Shown one piece after another: positions 25,025 to 34,266 of a stretch of 64,000 bases of DNA. Position 1 is the first letter of the stretch; the number at the start of each line of letters is the position of its first letter. The translations under genes were made by a program, and so were the position numbers. The stretch is from Phyllobacterium sophorae (lineage in GTDB: Bacteria; Pseudomonadota; Alphaproteobacteria; Rhizobiales; Rhizobiaceae), in NCBI RefSeq assembly GCF_003010965.1, contig NZ_PGGM01000008.1, forward strand, positions 1 through 64,000, in the 5' to 3' direction. The notes below the pieces were generated by a model. The model worked only from the letters and a program-made list of their open reading frames with translations. It did not search any database and was not told the DNA's origin.

Positions 25025-25915
25025 TTATCCCAGTGCGTGGCTCGCCAGCGCGTAGATCTTCGGAAGGCCGTCGCGACCCTCAGCGGGAACCGGCAGTTCA
25101 CCCAGCCTCATCGTCGTGACGGTATCGAAGACAGAAAGGCCGGACCGGTCAACGAATTCGGAGAAGGGACCGTTGTTCTGGCTGGTATCAAGACGAAGAA
25201 ACCGGCCAGCATGTTGTGCGACGTGAGGCCGGATGACCGCAATCGCATCGTCGTCGCTATTGGCAACCACGGGGCCGATCAAATGCCCGCGCCCGAATGG
25301 CCGGCACAGGGAAAAAGCTTCCATCCGCTCGTTGCGAAAGATGCCCAGACCCTTGGAATGAGACAGCAACTCTGAGAGAAGCGGTGTTCGATCGGCGCCG
25401 TAGGCCGCCTGATCGAGCTTACCCAGAGATGGAAGATCGCCTTGGCGAATTTCCCTCAGAATCATATCGTCCACTGCGAAGGATGGCGTGCCAGGCTCGA
25501 TAGCCTCCCCCTGGCACTGATAGACGGTTTTTTCCGTGACGAACCCAAGGGAACGATACAATCGCCGCGCTGCCCGGGTTGCGTTGAGACGCAACATGCA
25601 CCCGTCCAGCTGTGTAAAGGCGTGACGCATCAGCCAGTGGGCGGTTCCGTTCGCCTGCAGGCGTGGGGAGGTAATAACCATCCCTATGGTGGCAAACTTG
25701 TCCCCGTGGGGGAACCACATGGCAGAACCAAGCACGCGGCCGATGTTGTCCATGGCTACGACGCCCTTTCCGACTTGGCGCAAGAATTGCCAATCCTCTG
25801 CCCGGTGAGGCCAACCCACCCCTATGGACAAGGCATGCAGTTGATCGACCTCTGCCTCAGTAATATCGGCGATCGTCATCTGTATGGAATCGATCATCAG
25901 AGATCTGGATGTCAT
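25025..25915 (-). CDS. GNAT-family acetyltransferase with C-terminal second domain
   Basis: A 296-residue protein with an N-terminal GNAT fold (about 10-140; MVITSPRLQANGTAHWLMRHA is the acetyl-CoA loop region and RRLYRSLGFVTE the C-terminal GNAT motif) and a second GNAT-like C-terminal domain of the YitH type. The ATG at 25915 is preferred because GAGGGTG lies upstream. It is a paralogue of the gene at 35256 (shared GWPHR-EDW, FGRG--IGPVVA and terminal K-YALA--A-G pattern). Divergent from the ArgE-like gene. Substrate unknown. Confidence 0.8.
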   Translation of the reverse strand: MTSRSLMIDSIQMTIADITEAEVDQLHALSIGVGWPHRAEDWQFLRQVGKGVVAMDNIGRVLGSAMWFPHGDKFATIGMVITSPRLQANGTAHWLMRHAFTQLDGCMLRLNATRAARRLYRSLGFVTEKTVYQCQGEAIEPGTPSFAVDDMILREIRQGDLPSLGKLDQAAYGADRTPLLSELLSHSKGLGIFRNERMEAFSLCRPFGRGHLIGPVVANSDDDAIAVIRPHVAQHAGRFLRLDTSQNNGPFSEFVDRSGLSVFDTVTTMRLGELPVPAEGRDGLPKIYALASHALG

Positions 25916-26181
25916 TATTGGCACCCTCAAACTTTTTGTTGCGCGGCAACGCGGGAAATGCCGGATCCTGCGATGTGAGTATCATCGCGAATGGAATGTA
26001 AAGCGAAACGGCCAATACAAATAGCTTCAGATTGCCTGCCCTTTGGAACAATACACTAAAAATGGGGCGCTTTCGGCACGCAATCCGGCAACAGGCCATT
26101 AAGCTTTGGATCCAACTCCATCCACCACCTTGGCAGGAGAAATACCAGTGCTCAGAGAAGCCTCAAGTTCAGGTAAACACT

Positions 26182-27306
26182 ATGCAGGCCATTGAAATTC
26201 TTGAAAAGCTGGTGGCTTTTCCATCGGTCGTTGGCCAGGCGAACGGCGCCATCGTCGAATGGATCCGCGCTTATGTCGCGCGTTTCACTCAAGAGGTAAC
26301 TATCCTTCCAGGGCCAGAAGGCGACCGCTCGAACCTCTTCGCAACCATTGGTCCAAAGAACGTTCCCGGCTATGTCCTTTCAGGTCACATGGACGTGGTG
26401 CCCGCCAACGAACCGGAGTGGTCTTCGAATCCCTTTGTATTGCGGACACAGGGCGACCGGCTCTACGGTCGCGGCACCTCTGACATGAAGAGCTTTCTGG
26501 CAGCAGCACTCGGCGCCTTGCCGCAACTCGCATCAAGACAGCTTTCGCAACCTATCCATTTTGCTTTTTCGTACGATGAGGAGGCGGGCTGCCGGGGCGT
26601 GCCGCATTTGATCAGGCGTCTTCCCGAACTCTGCGCCAAGCCTGAAGGCGCGATTATCGGCGAACCGAGCAACATGCGCGCGATCTGCGCCCATAAGGGC
26701 AAGGCGGCAGCGCGCGTTGAAATCCGGGGCCAGTCGGGCCACTCCTCGCGACCCGATCAAGGCTTGAATGCCATTCATGCCATGACGGAGATCCTCACGG
26801 ACGCAGTAGCCGGCGCCAAACGTCTTGCGTTTGGTCCGTTCGATCCTGCTTTCGAACCCCCTTACTCCTCCCTCCAGGCCGGCACGATCAAGGGCGGGCA
26901 GGCCGTCAACATCATCCCCGATCTATGTGCCGCCGAATTCGAAGCACGCGCCATCCCCGGCGTTTCCCCCTCCGCACTGCTGGCCCCGATCAAAGAAAAG
27001 GCCGAAAGCCTGCGAAGCCGGGGTTTCCAGGTGAACTGGGAACCAATGAGCGAATATCCAGCCTTGTCGCTCGCGAGCGATGCGCCACTCACACAGCTGC
27101 TCAGGGAATTGACGAGGCAGCAGCCGCTTGCGGCGGTTAGCTACGGAACGGAAGCCGGTCTCTATCAGGGGGCCGGGATCGATGCGATCATCTGCGGTCC
27201 GGGCGATATTTCGCGTGCACACCGTCCCGACGAGTTCATTCACAGGGACGAACTGATCGCCTGCCAATCCATGATCGAAGCACTCGGCGCGAGGCTTTCA
27301 AGATGA
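26182..27306 (+). CDS. ArgE/DapE-family deacylase (acetylornithine deacetylase-like)
   Basis: A 374-residue M20 zinc hydrolase. The first metal motif is SGHMDVVPA, followed by the bridging D of [20 protein letters not shown] supplies the catalytic and metal glutamates, and a C-terminal AHRPDEF carries the last histidine. This matches ArgE of the acetylornithine-deacetylase branch. It heads a catabolic series (reductase, cupin, aldehyde dehydrogenases), so it may deacylate an N-acyl amino acid rather than serve arginine synthesis. Open sequence continues upstream, but the M at 26182 aligns with family starts. Confidence 0.88.
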   Translation: MQAIEILEKLVAFPSVVGQANGAIVEWIRAYVARFTQEVTILPGPEGDRSNLFATIGPKNVPGYVLSGHMDVVPANEPEWSSNPFVLRTQGDRLYGRGTSDMKSFLAAALGALPQLASRQLSQPIHFAFSYDEEAGCRGVPHLIRRLPELCAKPEGAIIGEPSNMRAICAHKGKAAARVEIRGQSGHSSRPDQGLNAIHAMTEILTDAVAGAKRLAFGPFDPAFEPPYSSLQAGTIKGGQAVNIIPDLCAAEFEARAIPGVSPSALLAPIKEKAESLRSRGFQVNWEPMSEYPALSLASDAPLTQLLRELTRQQPLAAVSYGTEAGLYQGAGIDAIICGPGDISRAHRPDEFIHRDELIACQSMIEALGARLSR

Positions 27307-27364
27307 GAACGGCGGACACAGTGATAGTCGCGGATGCAACAGGCGACCAAACGAGAGAATGCAG

Positions 27365-28288
27365 ATGACTTTGCTGTTCAACTCCGATGCTGAACGCGGG
27401 CGTATCTTCCAAAAGGCTTTCGCCCGTGAGCTTCCGCATCTCCCCTTTTCCATGGATCCGGCGGCCGTTGATGCGCGTGACGTGCGTTACCTGGTAACCT
27501 GGACGGCGCCGGAGGACCTCGGCCGATATGGCAATCTGGAGATCGTCTTTTCGATCGGCGCCGGCGTCGATCAATTCCAGATCCACCGTTTGCCGCAGAG
27601 CGTGAAGCTGGTGCGCATGGTCGAGGATGGCATCATCCGCATGATGCAGGAATATGTGACCTTGGCCGTGCTGGCGCTGCACCGCAATTTTCCGGCCTAT
27701 CTCTCCCAACAGAGAAGGCAGGAATGGCGAAGCATTCCGCAGACACAATCGGCTGGCCGGGTGGTCGGCGTTCTCGGTCTGGGCGCGCTGGGCAGTGCCG
27801 TACTCGATCGCCTGAAGCCTTTTGGTTTTGTATTGTCCGGCTGGAGTCGCAGCCGGCACGAGATAGAAGGTGTGACCACCCATAGCGGACAGGACGGGCT
27901 GCAAGATTTTTTGAGAAAAGTCGACATTCTGATCTGTTTGCTGCCCCTGACCGAAGAAACGCGCGGTTTCCTGAATTCTGACCTGTTCAACAGGCTGCCG
28001 GCCGGTGCCAGTCTCATCCATACCGGACGCGGCCCGCATCTCGATCATGCCGCTCTGGTCGCAGCACTTGACAGTGGCCATCTGGCGAGTGCGGTGATCG
28101 ACGTGACAGATCCGGAGCCGCTGCCGCCCGGTCATGTCTTCTGGTCGCATCCGAAGATCATCCTCACGCCGCATGTGGCGAGTGTCACCCAGGCGGAAAC
28201 GGCAGCAAGCGCCGTCATCGACAACATCAAGCGCCACCGCGCAGGTCTCGATCCGATCGGCCTGGTCGATCGGGCGCGCGGCTACTGA
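27365..28288 (+). CDS. ghrA: D-2-hydroxyacid dehydrogenase, glyoxylate/hydroxypyruvate reductase A type
   Basis: A 307-residue NAD(P)-dependent reductase. The Rossmann motif is [14 protein letters not shown], the catalytic arginine region is [10 protein letters not shown], and the acid and histidine are in [11 protein letters not shown] and ILTPHVAS. Length and motifs fit GhrA, which reduces glyoxylate and hydroxypyruvate. GAGAGA lies six bases before the ATG at 27365; an ATG six bases upstream abuts that purine run. Its neighbours suggest a 2-oxoacid derived from amino-acid breakdown as substrate. Confidence 0.85.
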   Translation: MTLLFNSDAERGRIFQKAFARELPHLPFSMDPAAVDARDVRYLVTWTAPEDLGRYGNLEIVFSIGAGVDQFQIHRLPQSVKLVRMVEDGIIRMMQEYVTLAVLALHRNFPAYLSQQRRQEWRSIPQTQSAGRVVGVLGLGALGSAVLDRLKPFGFVLSGWSRSRHEIEGVTTHSGQDGLQDFLRKVDILICLLPLTEETRGFLNSDLFNRLPAGASLIHTGRGPHLDHAALVAALDSGHLASAVIDVTDPEPLPPGHVFWSHPKIILTPHVASVTQAETAASAVIDNIKRHRAGLDPIGLVDRARGY

Positions 28289-28312
28289 TCTGTCAACCAA
28301 GAAAGGTTATCC

Positions 28313-28666
28313 ATGACTCTGCTGAAAACCATCGACACCAATCCTTCCGTCTCGCCGCGGGATTCGAAGCCCTTGCCGGAACGCCTCATCAGCGGCGACC
28401 CGTCCTTCAAGACCTGGCCACAGGACGTAACCCGCGGCGAGATGATCCACACGGGCATCTGGGAAGCGACGCCGGGCGAGACGCGTTCGATCAAGGGGGA
28501 GACGTTTGAGTTCTGCCACATCCTGTCCGGCATCGTCGAGATCACGCCCGACGACGGGGAGCCGACGCTCTACAAGGCGGGTGACAGCTTCATCATGAAG
28601 CCCGGTTTTACCGGTATCTGGAAAACTATCGAGACAGTCCGGAAGATCTACGTCACCATCATGTGA
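28313..28666 (+). CDS. Cupin-domain protein (DUF861 type)
   Basis: A 117-residue single-domain cupin (cupin_3/EutQ-like). The core has KGETFEFCHILSGIVEITPD and KAGDSFIMKPGFTGIW, with the usual metal-site His partly replaced. It lies 24 bases after ghrA and probably shares its transcript. Small cupins of this kind recur beside aminotransferase and flavin oxidoreductase genes in rhizobia; the function is not established. Confidence 0.78.
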   Translation: MTLLKTIDTNPSVSPRDSKPLPERLISGDPSFKTWPQDVTRGEMIHTGIWEATPGETRSIKGETFEFCHILSGIVEITPDDGEPTLYKAGDSFIMKPGFTGIWKTIETVRKIYVTIM

Positions 28667-28705
28667 CACCATCCTGGGGCTGACCCCTCGCTGCTCTGTA
28701 ACCTC

Positions 28706-28739
28706 CGGCGGCCGCGCATGCTCATGCGTCGTGCCGCCG
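28706..28739 (+). terminator. Hairpin between cupin and aldehyde dehydrogenase genes
   Basis: CGGCGGC (28706-28712) pairs with GCCGCCG (28733-28739); CGCATG (28715-28720) and CATGCG (28723-28728) add an inner stem. CTTCTTCG follows, not a clean U-run. It may end the ArgE-ghrA-cupin transcript or attenuate into the following operon. Confidence 0.55.
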
Positions 28740-28905
28740 CTTCTTCGTAACATCCCGACAAGGCAACTTTTCCCGCGGCCGCCACCGAAGATTCAGCTGG
28801 CGAGGCTTGGCAAAACGGCGTTTTTGTTCGTCTGCGGGCGCTAGTCGACGCATGATGCGGGGAATCTGCCGGTAATCTTGTGCAAACCTATCGCAAGGAT
28901 ATGCA

Positions 28906-30369
28906 ATGACCCTTAGCTTCGACCCAGACTCGCTTGCGCTGCCGAAAGGGCATTTCATTGGTGGCCGGCTGATCGAGGCACCGGGCCAGCTTCCAATCAA
29001 GCGCCCGTCTGACGCAAGGGCCTATTGGGATTGCCCGATTGCCGATGCAGGCATCGTTGATCGGGCGGTGGACACGGCCCATCGGACCTTGAAGGAAAGC
29101 GGGTGGGCAACCTTGCGCCCCCGCGAGCGCACCCGGCTCATGCAAAGGTGGGCCGATCTGATCGAAGAAGAGGCCATCCCGCTTGCTAAAATGGAAGCCG
29201 TCGGTTCGACGCGCCCCGTCGGACATCTGATTGCCGGCGATATTGGCGTGACCGCCGAACAGATCCGCTTCTTCGCCGAATTCGCAGACAAGGAAGGCAG
29301 CGATGTCGTCCCCACCGACGGCAACAGTCTCGGCATGATCATGACCGAGCCTTATGGCGTCGTCGGCGCGATCACGCCCTGGAACTTCCCGTTGTCGATG
29401 GCCGCGTGGAAACTCGCTCCCGCGCTCGCTGCCGGCAATGCGGTCGTGCTGAAACCCTCCGAGATGACGCCTTTCTCGACGCTCTACCTAGCCGAGCTTG
29501 CGATGCGCGCCGGCTTGCCGGGAGGCCTCATCAACATCGTTCTGGGCGACGGTGCGACCACAGGCAGTGCGATCACAGGTCATCCGGGCATTGCCAAGGT
29601 GAGTTTCACCGGCTCGACCGGCGCGGGCTCGGCCATCATGGCCAATATCGCTCGCACTGGTGTCAAGCCGATGACGCTTGAGCTCGGCGGCAAGAGCCCA
29701 CAACTCGTGTTTGCCGACGCCGACCTTGATCTGGCAGCCGGAGCCATCGCCACCAGCCTTCTTTCCAACGCTGGACAGGCCTGCGTGGCCGGATCGCGCC
29801 TCATCGTCGAGGCGAGGGTGGCGGATGCCTTGGCGGAGGCCATCATTGTCAGATTGGCCACCGTCCGCCCCGGCCCCACCTGGGACGAGACCACTGATTA
29901 TCCGCCAATCATCTCCGAGCGTCAGCTCGGCCGCATGGACAACATCGTGCGCGCCACGATCGAAGGCGGCGCCGAATGCCTGGCGGGTGGCAAGCGCCTC
30001 GACCGTGAAGGCTACTTCTACGCGCCGACGCTGATCTCCGGCGTGACGGCAACATCGCCCGCCGTGCTTGAAGAAATCTTCGGCCCGGTGCTGACCATCC
30101 AGACGTTCGAGGATGAGGAAGAGGCGCTGACACTCGCCGACCACCCGACCTATGGGCTCGCTGCGGGCCTCTTCACCCGCGACCTTTCCCGCGCCATCCG
30201 CCTGACGCGCCGCCTGCAGGCCGGCACGGTTTGGGTCAACCGCTACGGCCGCTCGCGCGATCATATCTTGCCGACCGGCGGCTACAAACAATCCGGTATT
30301 GGCAAGGATCTCGGACGCGATGCCTTTCTCGCCAACCGCAAGAGCAAGAGCGTGCTCATCAGCCTCTAA
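28906..30369 (+). CDS. NAD(P)-dependent aldehyde dehydrogenase
   Basis: A 487-residue aldehyde dehydrogenase. TPWNFP (158-162), the cofactor-site FTGSTGAGSA, the general base E259 (LELGGKSP) and the catalytic C293 (GQACVAGS) are present. Only a weak ribosome binding site precedes it (GCAAGGATATGCA). It begins a run ALDH, TtuC-type dehydrogenase, SSADH-type dehydrogenase separated by 13 and 17 bases. Likely oxidises an aldehyde formed by the neighbouring amine or amino-acid enzymes; the exact aldehyde is not apparent. Confidence 0.9.
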   Translation: MTLSFDPDSLALPKGHFIGGRLIEAPGQLPIKRPSDARAYWDCPIADAGIVDRAVDTAHRTLKESGWATLRPRERTRLMQRWADLIEEEAIPLAKMEAVGSTRPVGHLIAGDIGVTAEQIRFFAEFADKEGSDVVPTDGNSLGMIMTEPYGVVGAITPWNFPLSMAAWKLAPALAAGNAVVLKPSEMTPFSTLYLAELAMRAGLPGGLINIVLGDGATTGSAITGHPGIAKVSFTGSTGAGSAIMANIARTGVKPMTLELGGKSPQLVFADADLDLAAGAIATSLLSNAGQACVAGSRLIVEARVADALAEAIIVRLATVRPGPTWDETTDYPPIISERQLGRMDNIVRATIEGGAECLAGGKRLDREGYFYAPTLISGVTATSPAVLEEIFGPVLTIQTFEDEEEALTLADHPTYGLAAGLFTRDLSRAIRLTRRLQAGTVWVNRYGRSRDHILPTGGYKQSGIGKDLGRDAFLANRKSKSVLISL

Positions 30370-30382
30370 GGATCGACCGACC

Positions 30383-31426
30383 ATGAAGACCTACAAGATC
30401 GCCCTTTTGCCCGGAGACGGTATCGGCCGCGATGTCACCGATGCTGCCTGGGCGGTGCTGGGAAAAGCCTCCCGCAGTGGCGATTTTGCCCTCGCAGGCA
30501 CCAGTTATCCCTGGTCCTGCGACTACTATCTCCAGCATGGCACGATGATGCCTGCCGACGGTATTGACACCCTGAAATCCTTTGATGCCGTCTTGCTTGG
30601 CGCGGTCGGCTGGCCGGCGCAAGTTCCGGACTCTGTCTCGCTGCACGGCCTTCTCCTGCCCATCCGCAAAGCCTTCGTCCAATACGCCAACATCCGCCCG
30701 CACAGGCTGCTGCCGGGCGTTCCGGGCCCGCTGAAGGCCAACGGTTTCGACATTCTCTGCATCCGCGAAAACACCGAGGGCGAGTATTCGGGCGCCGGCG
30801 GCCGCGTTCATCAGGGTGCTGACAATGAAGTGGCGGTCGAGACCTCGATATTCACCCGCAAGGGCGTGGAACGCATCCTGCGCTTCGGTTTCGAGCAGGC
30901 GCGCGCCCGCCGTGGCAAGCTCGCCTCGGTTACAAAGTCCAATGCGCAGAAATATTCGATGGTGTTCTGGGACGAGATCACCCGGACACTTGCCAGCGAA
31001 TATCCCGATGTCGAGGTGACGAGCTATCATATCGACGCCATGGCCGCCCGGATGGTCATGGCGCCAGAGAGCCTCGACGTGTTGGTCGCCTCCAATCTGT
31101 TCGGCGACATAATCACAGACCTTGGCGCCGCCATTCAAGGCGGGCTTGGGTTCGCCGCCTCCGCCAATATCAATCCGGAGCGCTCGGCTCCATCCATGTT
31201 CGAACCCGTTCATGGTTCGGCGCCAGACATCGCCCATCTCGGCATTGCCAACCCGATCGCCGCCATATGGTCGGGCGCGATGATGCTGGATCACCTTGGT
31301 GAGAAAACCGCCGCCAACAATGTCATGGCCGCGATCGAGGCAACGACTGCGCGCGGCATCGGCGCCATCCCCGGCAAGGACAAAACAGAAGCAATCACCA
31401 CAGCAGTGCTTTCTGCGCTGGGCTGA
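30383..31426 (+). CDS. Tartrate/malate-type decarboxylating dehydrogenase (IPMDH/TtuC family)
   Basis: A 347-residue protein of the isocitrate/isopropylmalate dehydrogenase family. ALLPGDGIGRDV at the N-terminus, IRENTEGEYSG, the catalytic Lys/Tyr segment VTKSNAQKYSM, the metal site DIITDLGAAIQGGLG and the NAD loop EPVHGSAPDI are all present. RENTEGEYSG and absence of isopropylmalate context favour TtuC (tartrate dehydrogenase/decarboxylase or D-malate dehydrogenase). It starts 13 bases after the aldehyde dehydrogenase stop. Confidence 0.87.
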   Translation: MKTYKIALLPGDGIGRDVTDAAWAVLGKASRSGDFALAGTSYPWSCDYYLQHGTMMPADGIDTLKSFDAVLLGAVGWPAQVPDSVSLHGLLLPIRKAFVQYANIRPHRLLPGVPGPLKANGFDILCIRENTEGEYSGAGGRVHQGADNEVAVETSIFTRKGVERILRFGFEQARARRGKLASVTKSNAQKYSMVFWDEITRTLASEYPDVEVTSYHIDAMAARMVMAPESLDVLVASNLFGDIITDLGAAIQGGLGFAASANINPERSAPSMFEPVHGSAPDIAHLGIANPIAAIWSGAMMLDHLGEKTAANNVMAAIEATTARGIGAIPGKDKTEAITTAVLSALG

Positions 31427-31443
31427 CAAGAGAAGAGGACGCA

Positions 31444-32904
31444 ATGAAGGAATTGAAGGACACTCGCCTGTTTCGCGAGGACGGGCTCATCGGCGGCGAA
31501 TGGCGCGGCGCGGCGGCGGGACGCAAGATCGAGGTCATCGACCCATCAACCCAGAGCGTTCTGGGCACCGTTCCTGACATGGATGGCAGCGATACCCGAG
31601 CGGCGATCGAGGCGGCAGAAAATGCCTTCGGGTCGTGGCGCAAGCAAACCCATGCCGAGCGCGCCGCCTTGCTGGAGGCCTGGCATGACCTGATGATGGA
31701 AAACATCGAGGATCTCGCGCTGATCCTCACCAGAGAACAGGGCAAGCCGCTCACCGAAGCGCGCGGCGAGATTCGCTACGGCGCTTCGTTCGTCAAATGG
31801 TTTTCCGAGGAGGCCCGCCGTATCGGCGGCACGACCATACCCTCCCCGACAGCGGACCGGCGGATCGTTGTCCTGAAGGAGCCGGTCGGTGTCTCGGCGA
31901 TCATCACGCCCTGGAATTTCCCCAATGCGATGATTACCCGCAAGGTTGGGCCGGCACTTGCCGCCGGCTGCACCGTCGTCATCAAGCCATCGGAGCTGAC
32001 GCCATATTCAGCACTTGCGCTCGGCGTTCTGGCAGAACGCGCCGGCATTCCGAAGGGCGTCATCAATATCGTCACCGGCATGCCGACCGAGATCGGAAAC
32101 GAGTTGATGGCCAATGAGACTGTTCGCAAGATTTCCTTCACCGGCTCCACCCGCGTCGGCTCGCTCCTGATGCGCGGCGCATCCGACAGCATCAAGCGGC
32201 TCAGCCTGGAGCTTGGCGGCAACGCGCCATTCATCGTCTTCGATGATGCCGACCTCGATCGTGCCATCGAGGGGGCGATCGCTTCGAAATTCCGCAATGG
32301 CGGCCAGACCTGTGTCTGCGCCAATCGCCTTCTCGTCCAGTCGGGTGTGTATGACGCCTTCGCCGAAAAACTGGCCGCCCGCGTCTCGGCCATGAAGGTC
32401 GGACCCGGCACGGAGGCTGGCGTCGATATCGGCCCGATGATCAACAGCGCGGCGATCGACAAGATCAATCGCCATGTGGACGATGCTGTCGCCAAGGGCG
32501 CCCGCATCCTCACCACGACGCCTGCGACCATGCCTGCGGGTGATCAGTACGCGGCGCCGATTGTCCTTGGTGGCGCGACCATCGACATGCAGCTGGCCAG
32601 CGAGGAAACCTTCGGGCCCGTTGCCCCCCTCTTCCGCTTCGAGAAGGAGGAAGAGGCAATCAGGATCGCCAATGCAACCCCCTTCGGTTTAGCGGCCTAT
32701 TTCTATACCGAAAGCCTGAAGCGTTCCTGGCGCGTTGCCGAGGCGCTGGAGTTCGGCATGATCGGCCTCAACACCGGAGCGATTTCCACCGAGGTGGCCC
32801 CTTTTGGCGGCGTGAAACAGTCCGGCCTTGGCCGCGAGGGTGCTCAATGTGGTATCGAAGAGTATCTGGAACTGAAGAGCTTCCACATCGGTGGCCTCGC
32901 CTGA
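31444..32904 (+). CDS. Succinate-semialdehyde dehydrogenase-type aldehyde dehydrogenase
   Basis: A 486-residue dehydrogenase close to GabD. Key residues are E256 (LELGGNAP), C290 (GQTCVCANR) and the NAD(P) loop FTGSTRVG. The second cysteine two residues after the catalytic one (CVC) is the redox switch found in GabD-type enzymes. Last gene of the ALDH-TtuC-SSADH run, followed by a terminator. It would convert succinate semialdehyde, or a related semialdehyde, to the acid for the TCA cycle. Confidence 0.9.
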   Translation: MKELKDTRLFREDGLIGGEWRGAAAGRKIEVIDPSTQSVLGTVPDMDGSDTRAAIEAAENAFGSWRKQTHAERAALLEAWHDLMMENIEDLALILTREQGKPLTEARGEIRYGASFVKWFSEEARRIGGTTIPSPTADRRIVVLKEPVGVSAIITPWNFPNAMITRKVGPALAAGCTVVIKPSELTPYSALALGVLAERAGIPKGVINIVTGMPTEIGNELMANETVRKISFTGSTRVGSLLMRGASDSIKRLSLELGGNAPFIVFDDADLDRAIEGAIASKFRNGGQTCVCANRLLVQSGVYDAFAEKLAARVSAMKVGPGTEAGVDIGPMINSAAIDKINRHVDDAVAKGARILTTTPATMPAGDQYAAPIVLGGATIDMQLASEETFGPVAPLFRFEKEEEAIRIANATPFGLAAYFYTESLKRSWRVAEALEFGMIGLNTGAISTEVAPFGGVKQSGLGREGAQCGIEEYLELKSFHIGGLA

Positions 32905-32925
32905 TCGGCCGACCGAACAACGAAT

Positions 32926-32962
32926 AAAGGCGCCGGGAAATCATCCCAGCGCCTTTTTTCTT
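32926..32962. terminator. Rho-independent terminator, probably bidirectional
   Basis: AAAGGCGCCGGG (32926-32937) and CCCAGCGCCTTTTTT (32945-32959) form a stem with one internal mismatch and a seven-base loop, ending in a T-run on the plus strand and an A-run on the other. It lies between the SSADH gene and the convergent flavoprotein gene. Confidence 0.88.
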
Positions 32963-32976
32963 TTCTTGAAGTTCTG

Positions 32977-34260
32977 TTATTGCAACCGGTCGAGGGTCTT
33001 GTAGTACAGCCCGACAAGCGGCAGGAACCACGGCTTGCCGAAATGGCCGGGAATGGCCGGCCAAGCGAGCCCCTTCAGTGGGTTGCGGTCTTCCCTGCCC
33101 AGGATGGCATCGGCAATGATCACGCCCAGATGGGTCGACAGCTGCGCTCCGTGGCCGGAATAGCCCATGGCGTACCAAACTCCGTCGACATAGCCGGCCC
33201 GGGGATAACGATCCTGGGTCATGTCCACGAGCCCGCCCCAGCAATAGTCAATTTCGACGCCCGCCAGCTGTGGGAAGATTTGAAGGAGGCTCGCCCGAAG
33301 AACGTCTCCGCTCTTTGCGTCCGACCGCTGGTCGGATGTGGCGGAAAAGCGGGCTCGCCCGCCAAAGATCAACCGGTCGTCGGGGGCCAGCCGGAAATAA
33401 TTGCCTATGTTCATCGAGGTTACGCAGGTCCTATTGCCCGGCATGGTCGCCGCAATTTCCGCAGGCGTCAATGGCCGGGTGGCGATGAGGAAGCTGCCGA
33501 CGGTGATGATGCGGCGGCGGAAATAGCTGAACATCGGCGGCGTATAAGCGCCGGTGGCGACGAGCACGTGGTCCGCGGTGACAATGCCGCGTTCTGTCGT
33601 GAGAGTGTGCCTGCCACCGCTATTTTTGTGGGCGGTGACTGCTGCCTTCTCGAAAATGGCGGCACCATGGCGCGCGGCGGCACCCGCAAGCCCCACGACA
33701 TAGCGCCCCATATGCATCATCGCACTTTTCTTGGAGAGCATGGCCCCATGGAAGGGCGATCCGACCTCGCGCTTCAGGTCCACTGCCGTCAGGAGGGCGG
33801 TGTCGCGATCAACCTCTCTATGAATCGCCTCGAAGTTGCGGGCGATCGCATCGAAATGCTGCGGCTTGGAGGCCAGCTTGAGTTTTCCCGCACGTCGGAA
33901 ACTGCAGTCGATCCCCTCCTCTGCAATGATCGCCTCGATGGCATCGATGGAATCGTCATGCGCACGGTAGAGGGCCACGGCACGCTCGATGCCAAGTTCG
34001 GACTTGGCGGCGAGGAAGCTGTGAGCGAGGCCATTGTTGAGGTGTCCGCCATTTCGCCCGGATGCGCCCCAGCCGACCTTTTCCGCCTCCAGCACGACGA
34101 CGCGCGACCCGGCCATTGCGAGTTGGCGTGCCGCAGCAAGCCCGGTAAAGCCCCCACCGACGACGGCAACGTCGTAATGTCCCCCGACGGGGCCCGGTCT
34201 GGCACCGTCGTACGCCGGGGTGGTTGTGTCGTGCCAGTAGGATTGGAACTTCATCGCCAT
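32977..34260 (-). CDS. FAD-dependent amine oxidoreductase (PuuB/glycine-oxidase type)
   Basis: A 427-residue DAO-superfamily flavoprotein. The FAD-binding VVGGGFTGLAAARQLA and the WGASGRNGGHLNNG segment match gamma-glutamylputrescine oxidases (PuuB), and the C-terminal MGYSGHGAQLSTHLG completes the FAD site. No gamma-glutamylputrescine synthetase (PuuA) is nearby, so the substrate may be another secondary amine or amino acid. Second gene of a two-gene unit six bases after the HAD gene; both run leftwards and converge on a terminator. Confidence 0.85.
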   Translation of the reverse strand: MAMKFQSYWHDTTTPAYDGARPGPVGGHYDVAVVGGGFTGLAAARQLAMAGSRVVVLEAEKVGWGASGRNGGHLNNGLAHSFLAAKSELGIERAVALYRAHDDSIDAIEAIIAEEGIDCSFRRAGKLKLASKPQHFDAIARNFEAIHREVDRDTALLTAVDLKREVGSPFHGAMLSKKSAMMHMGRYVVGLAGAAARHGAAIFEKAAVTAHKNSGGRHTLTTERGIVTADHVLVATGAYTPPMFSYFRRRIITVGSFLIATRPLTPAEIAATMPGNRTCVTSMNIGNYFRLAPDDRLIFGGRARFSATSDQRSDAKSGDVLRASLLQIFPQLAGVEIDYCWGGLVDMTQDRYPRAGYVDGVWYAMGYSGHGAQLSTHLGVIIADAILGREDRNPLKGLAWPAIPGHFGKPWFLPLVGLYYKTLDRLQ

Positions 34261-34266
34261 GTGCCG

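Noticed and set aside
30359-31444. A 361-codon antisense frame over the TtuC-type gene
   Set aside because: Opposite a gene with all dehydrogenase motifs; no independent support.
26182-32904. An ectoine-degradation (doe/eut) locus
   Set aside because: ArgE-like, SSADH-like and Lrp genes fit in part, but ectoine hydrolase (DoeA/EutD) and the Ehu transporter genes are absent.
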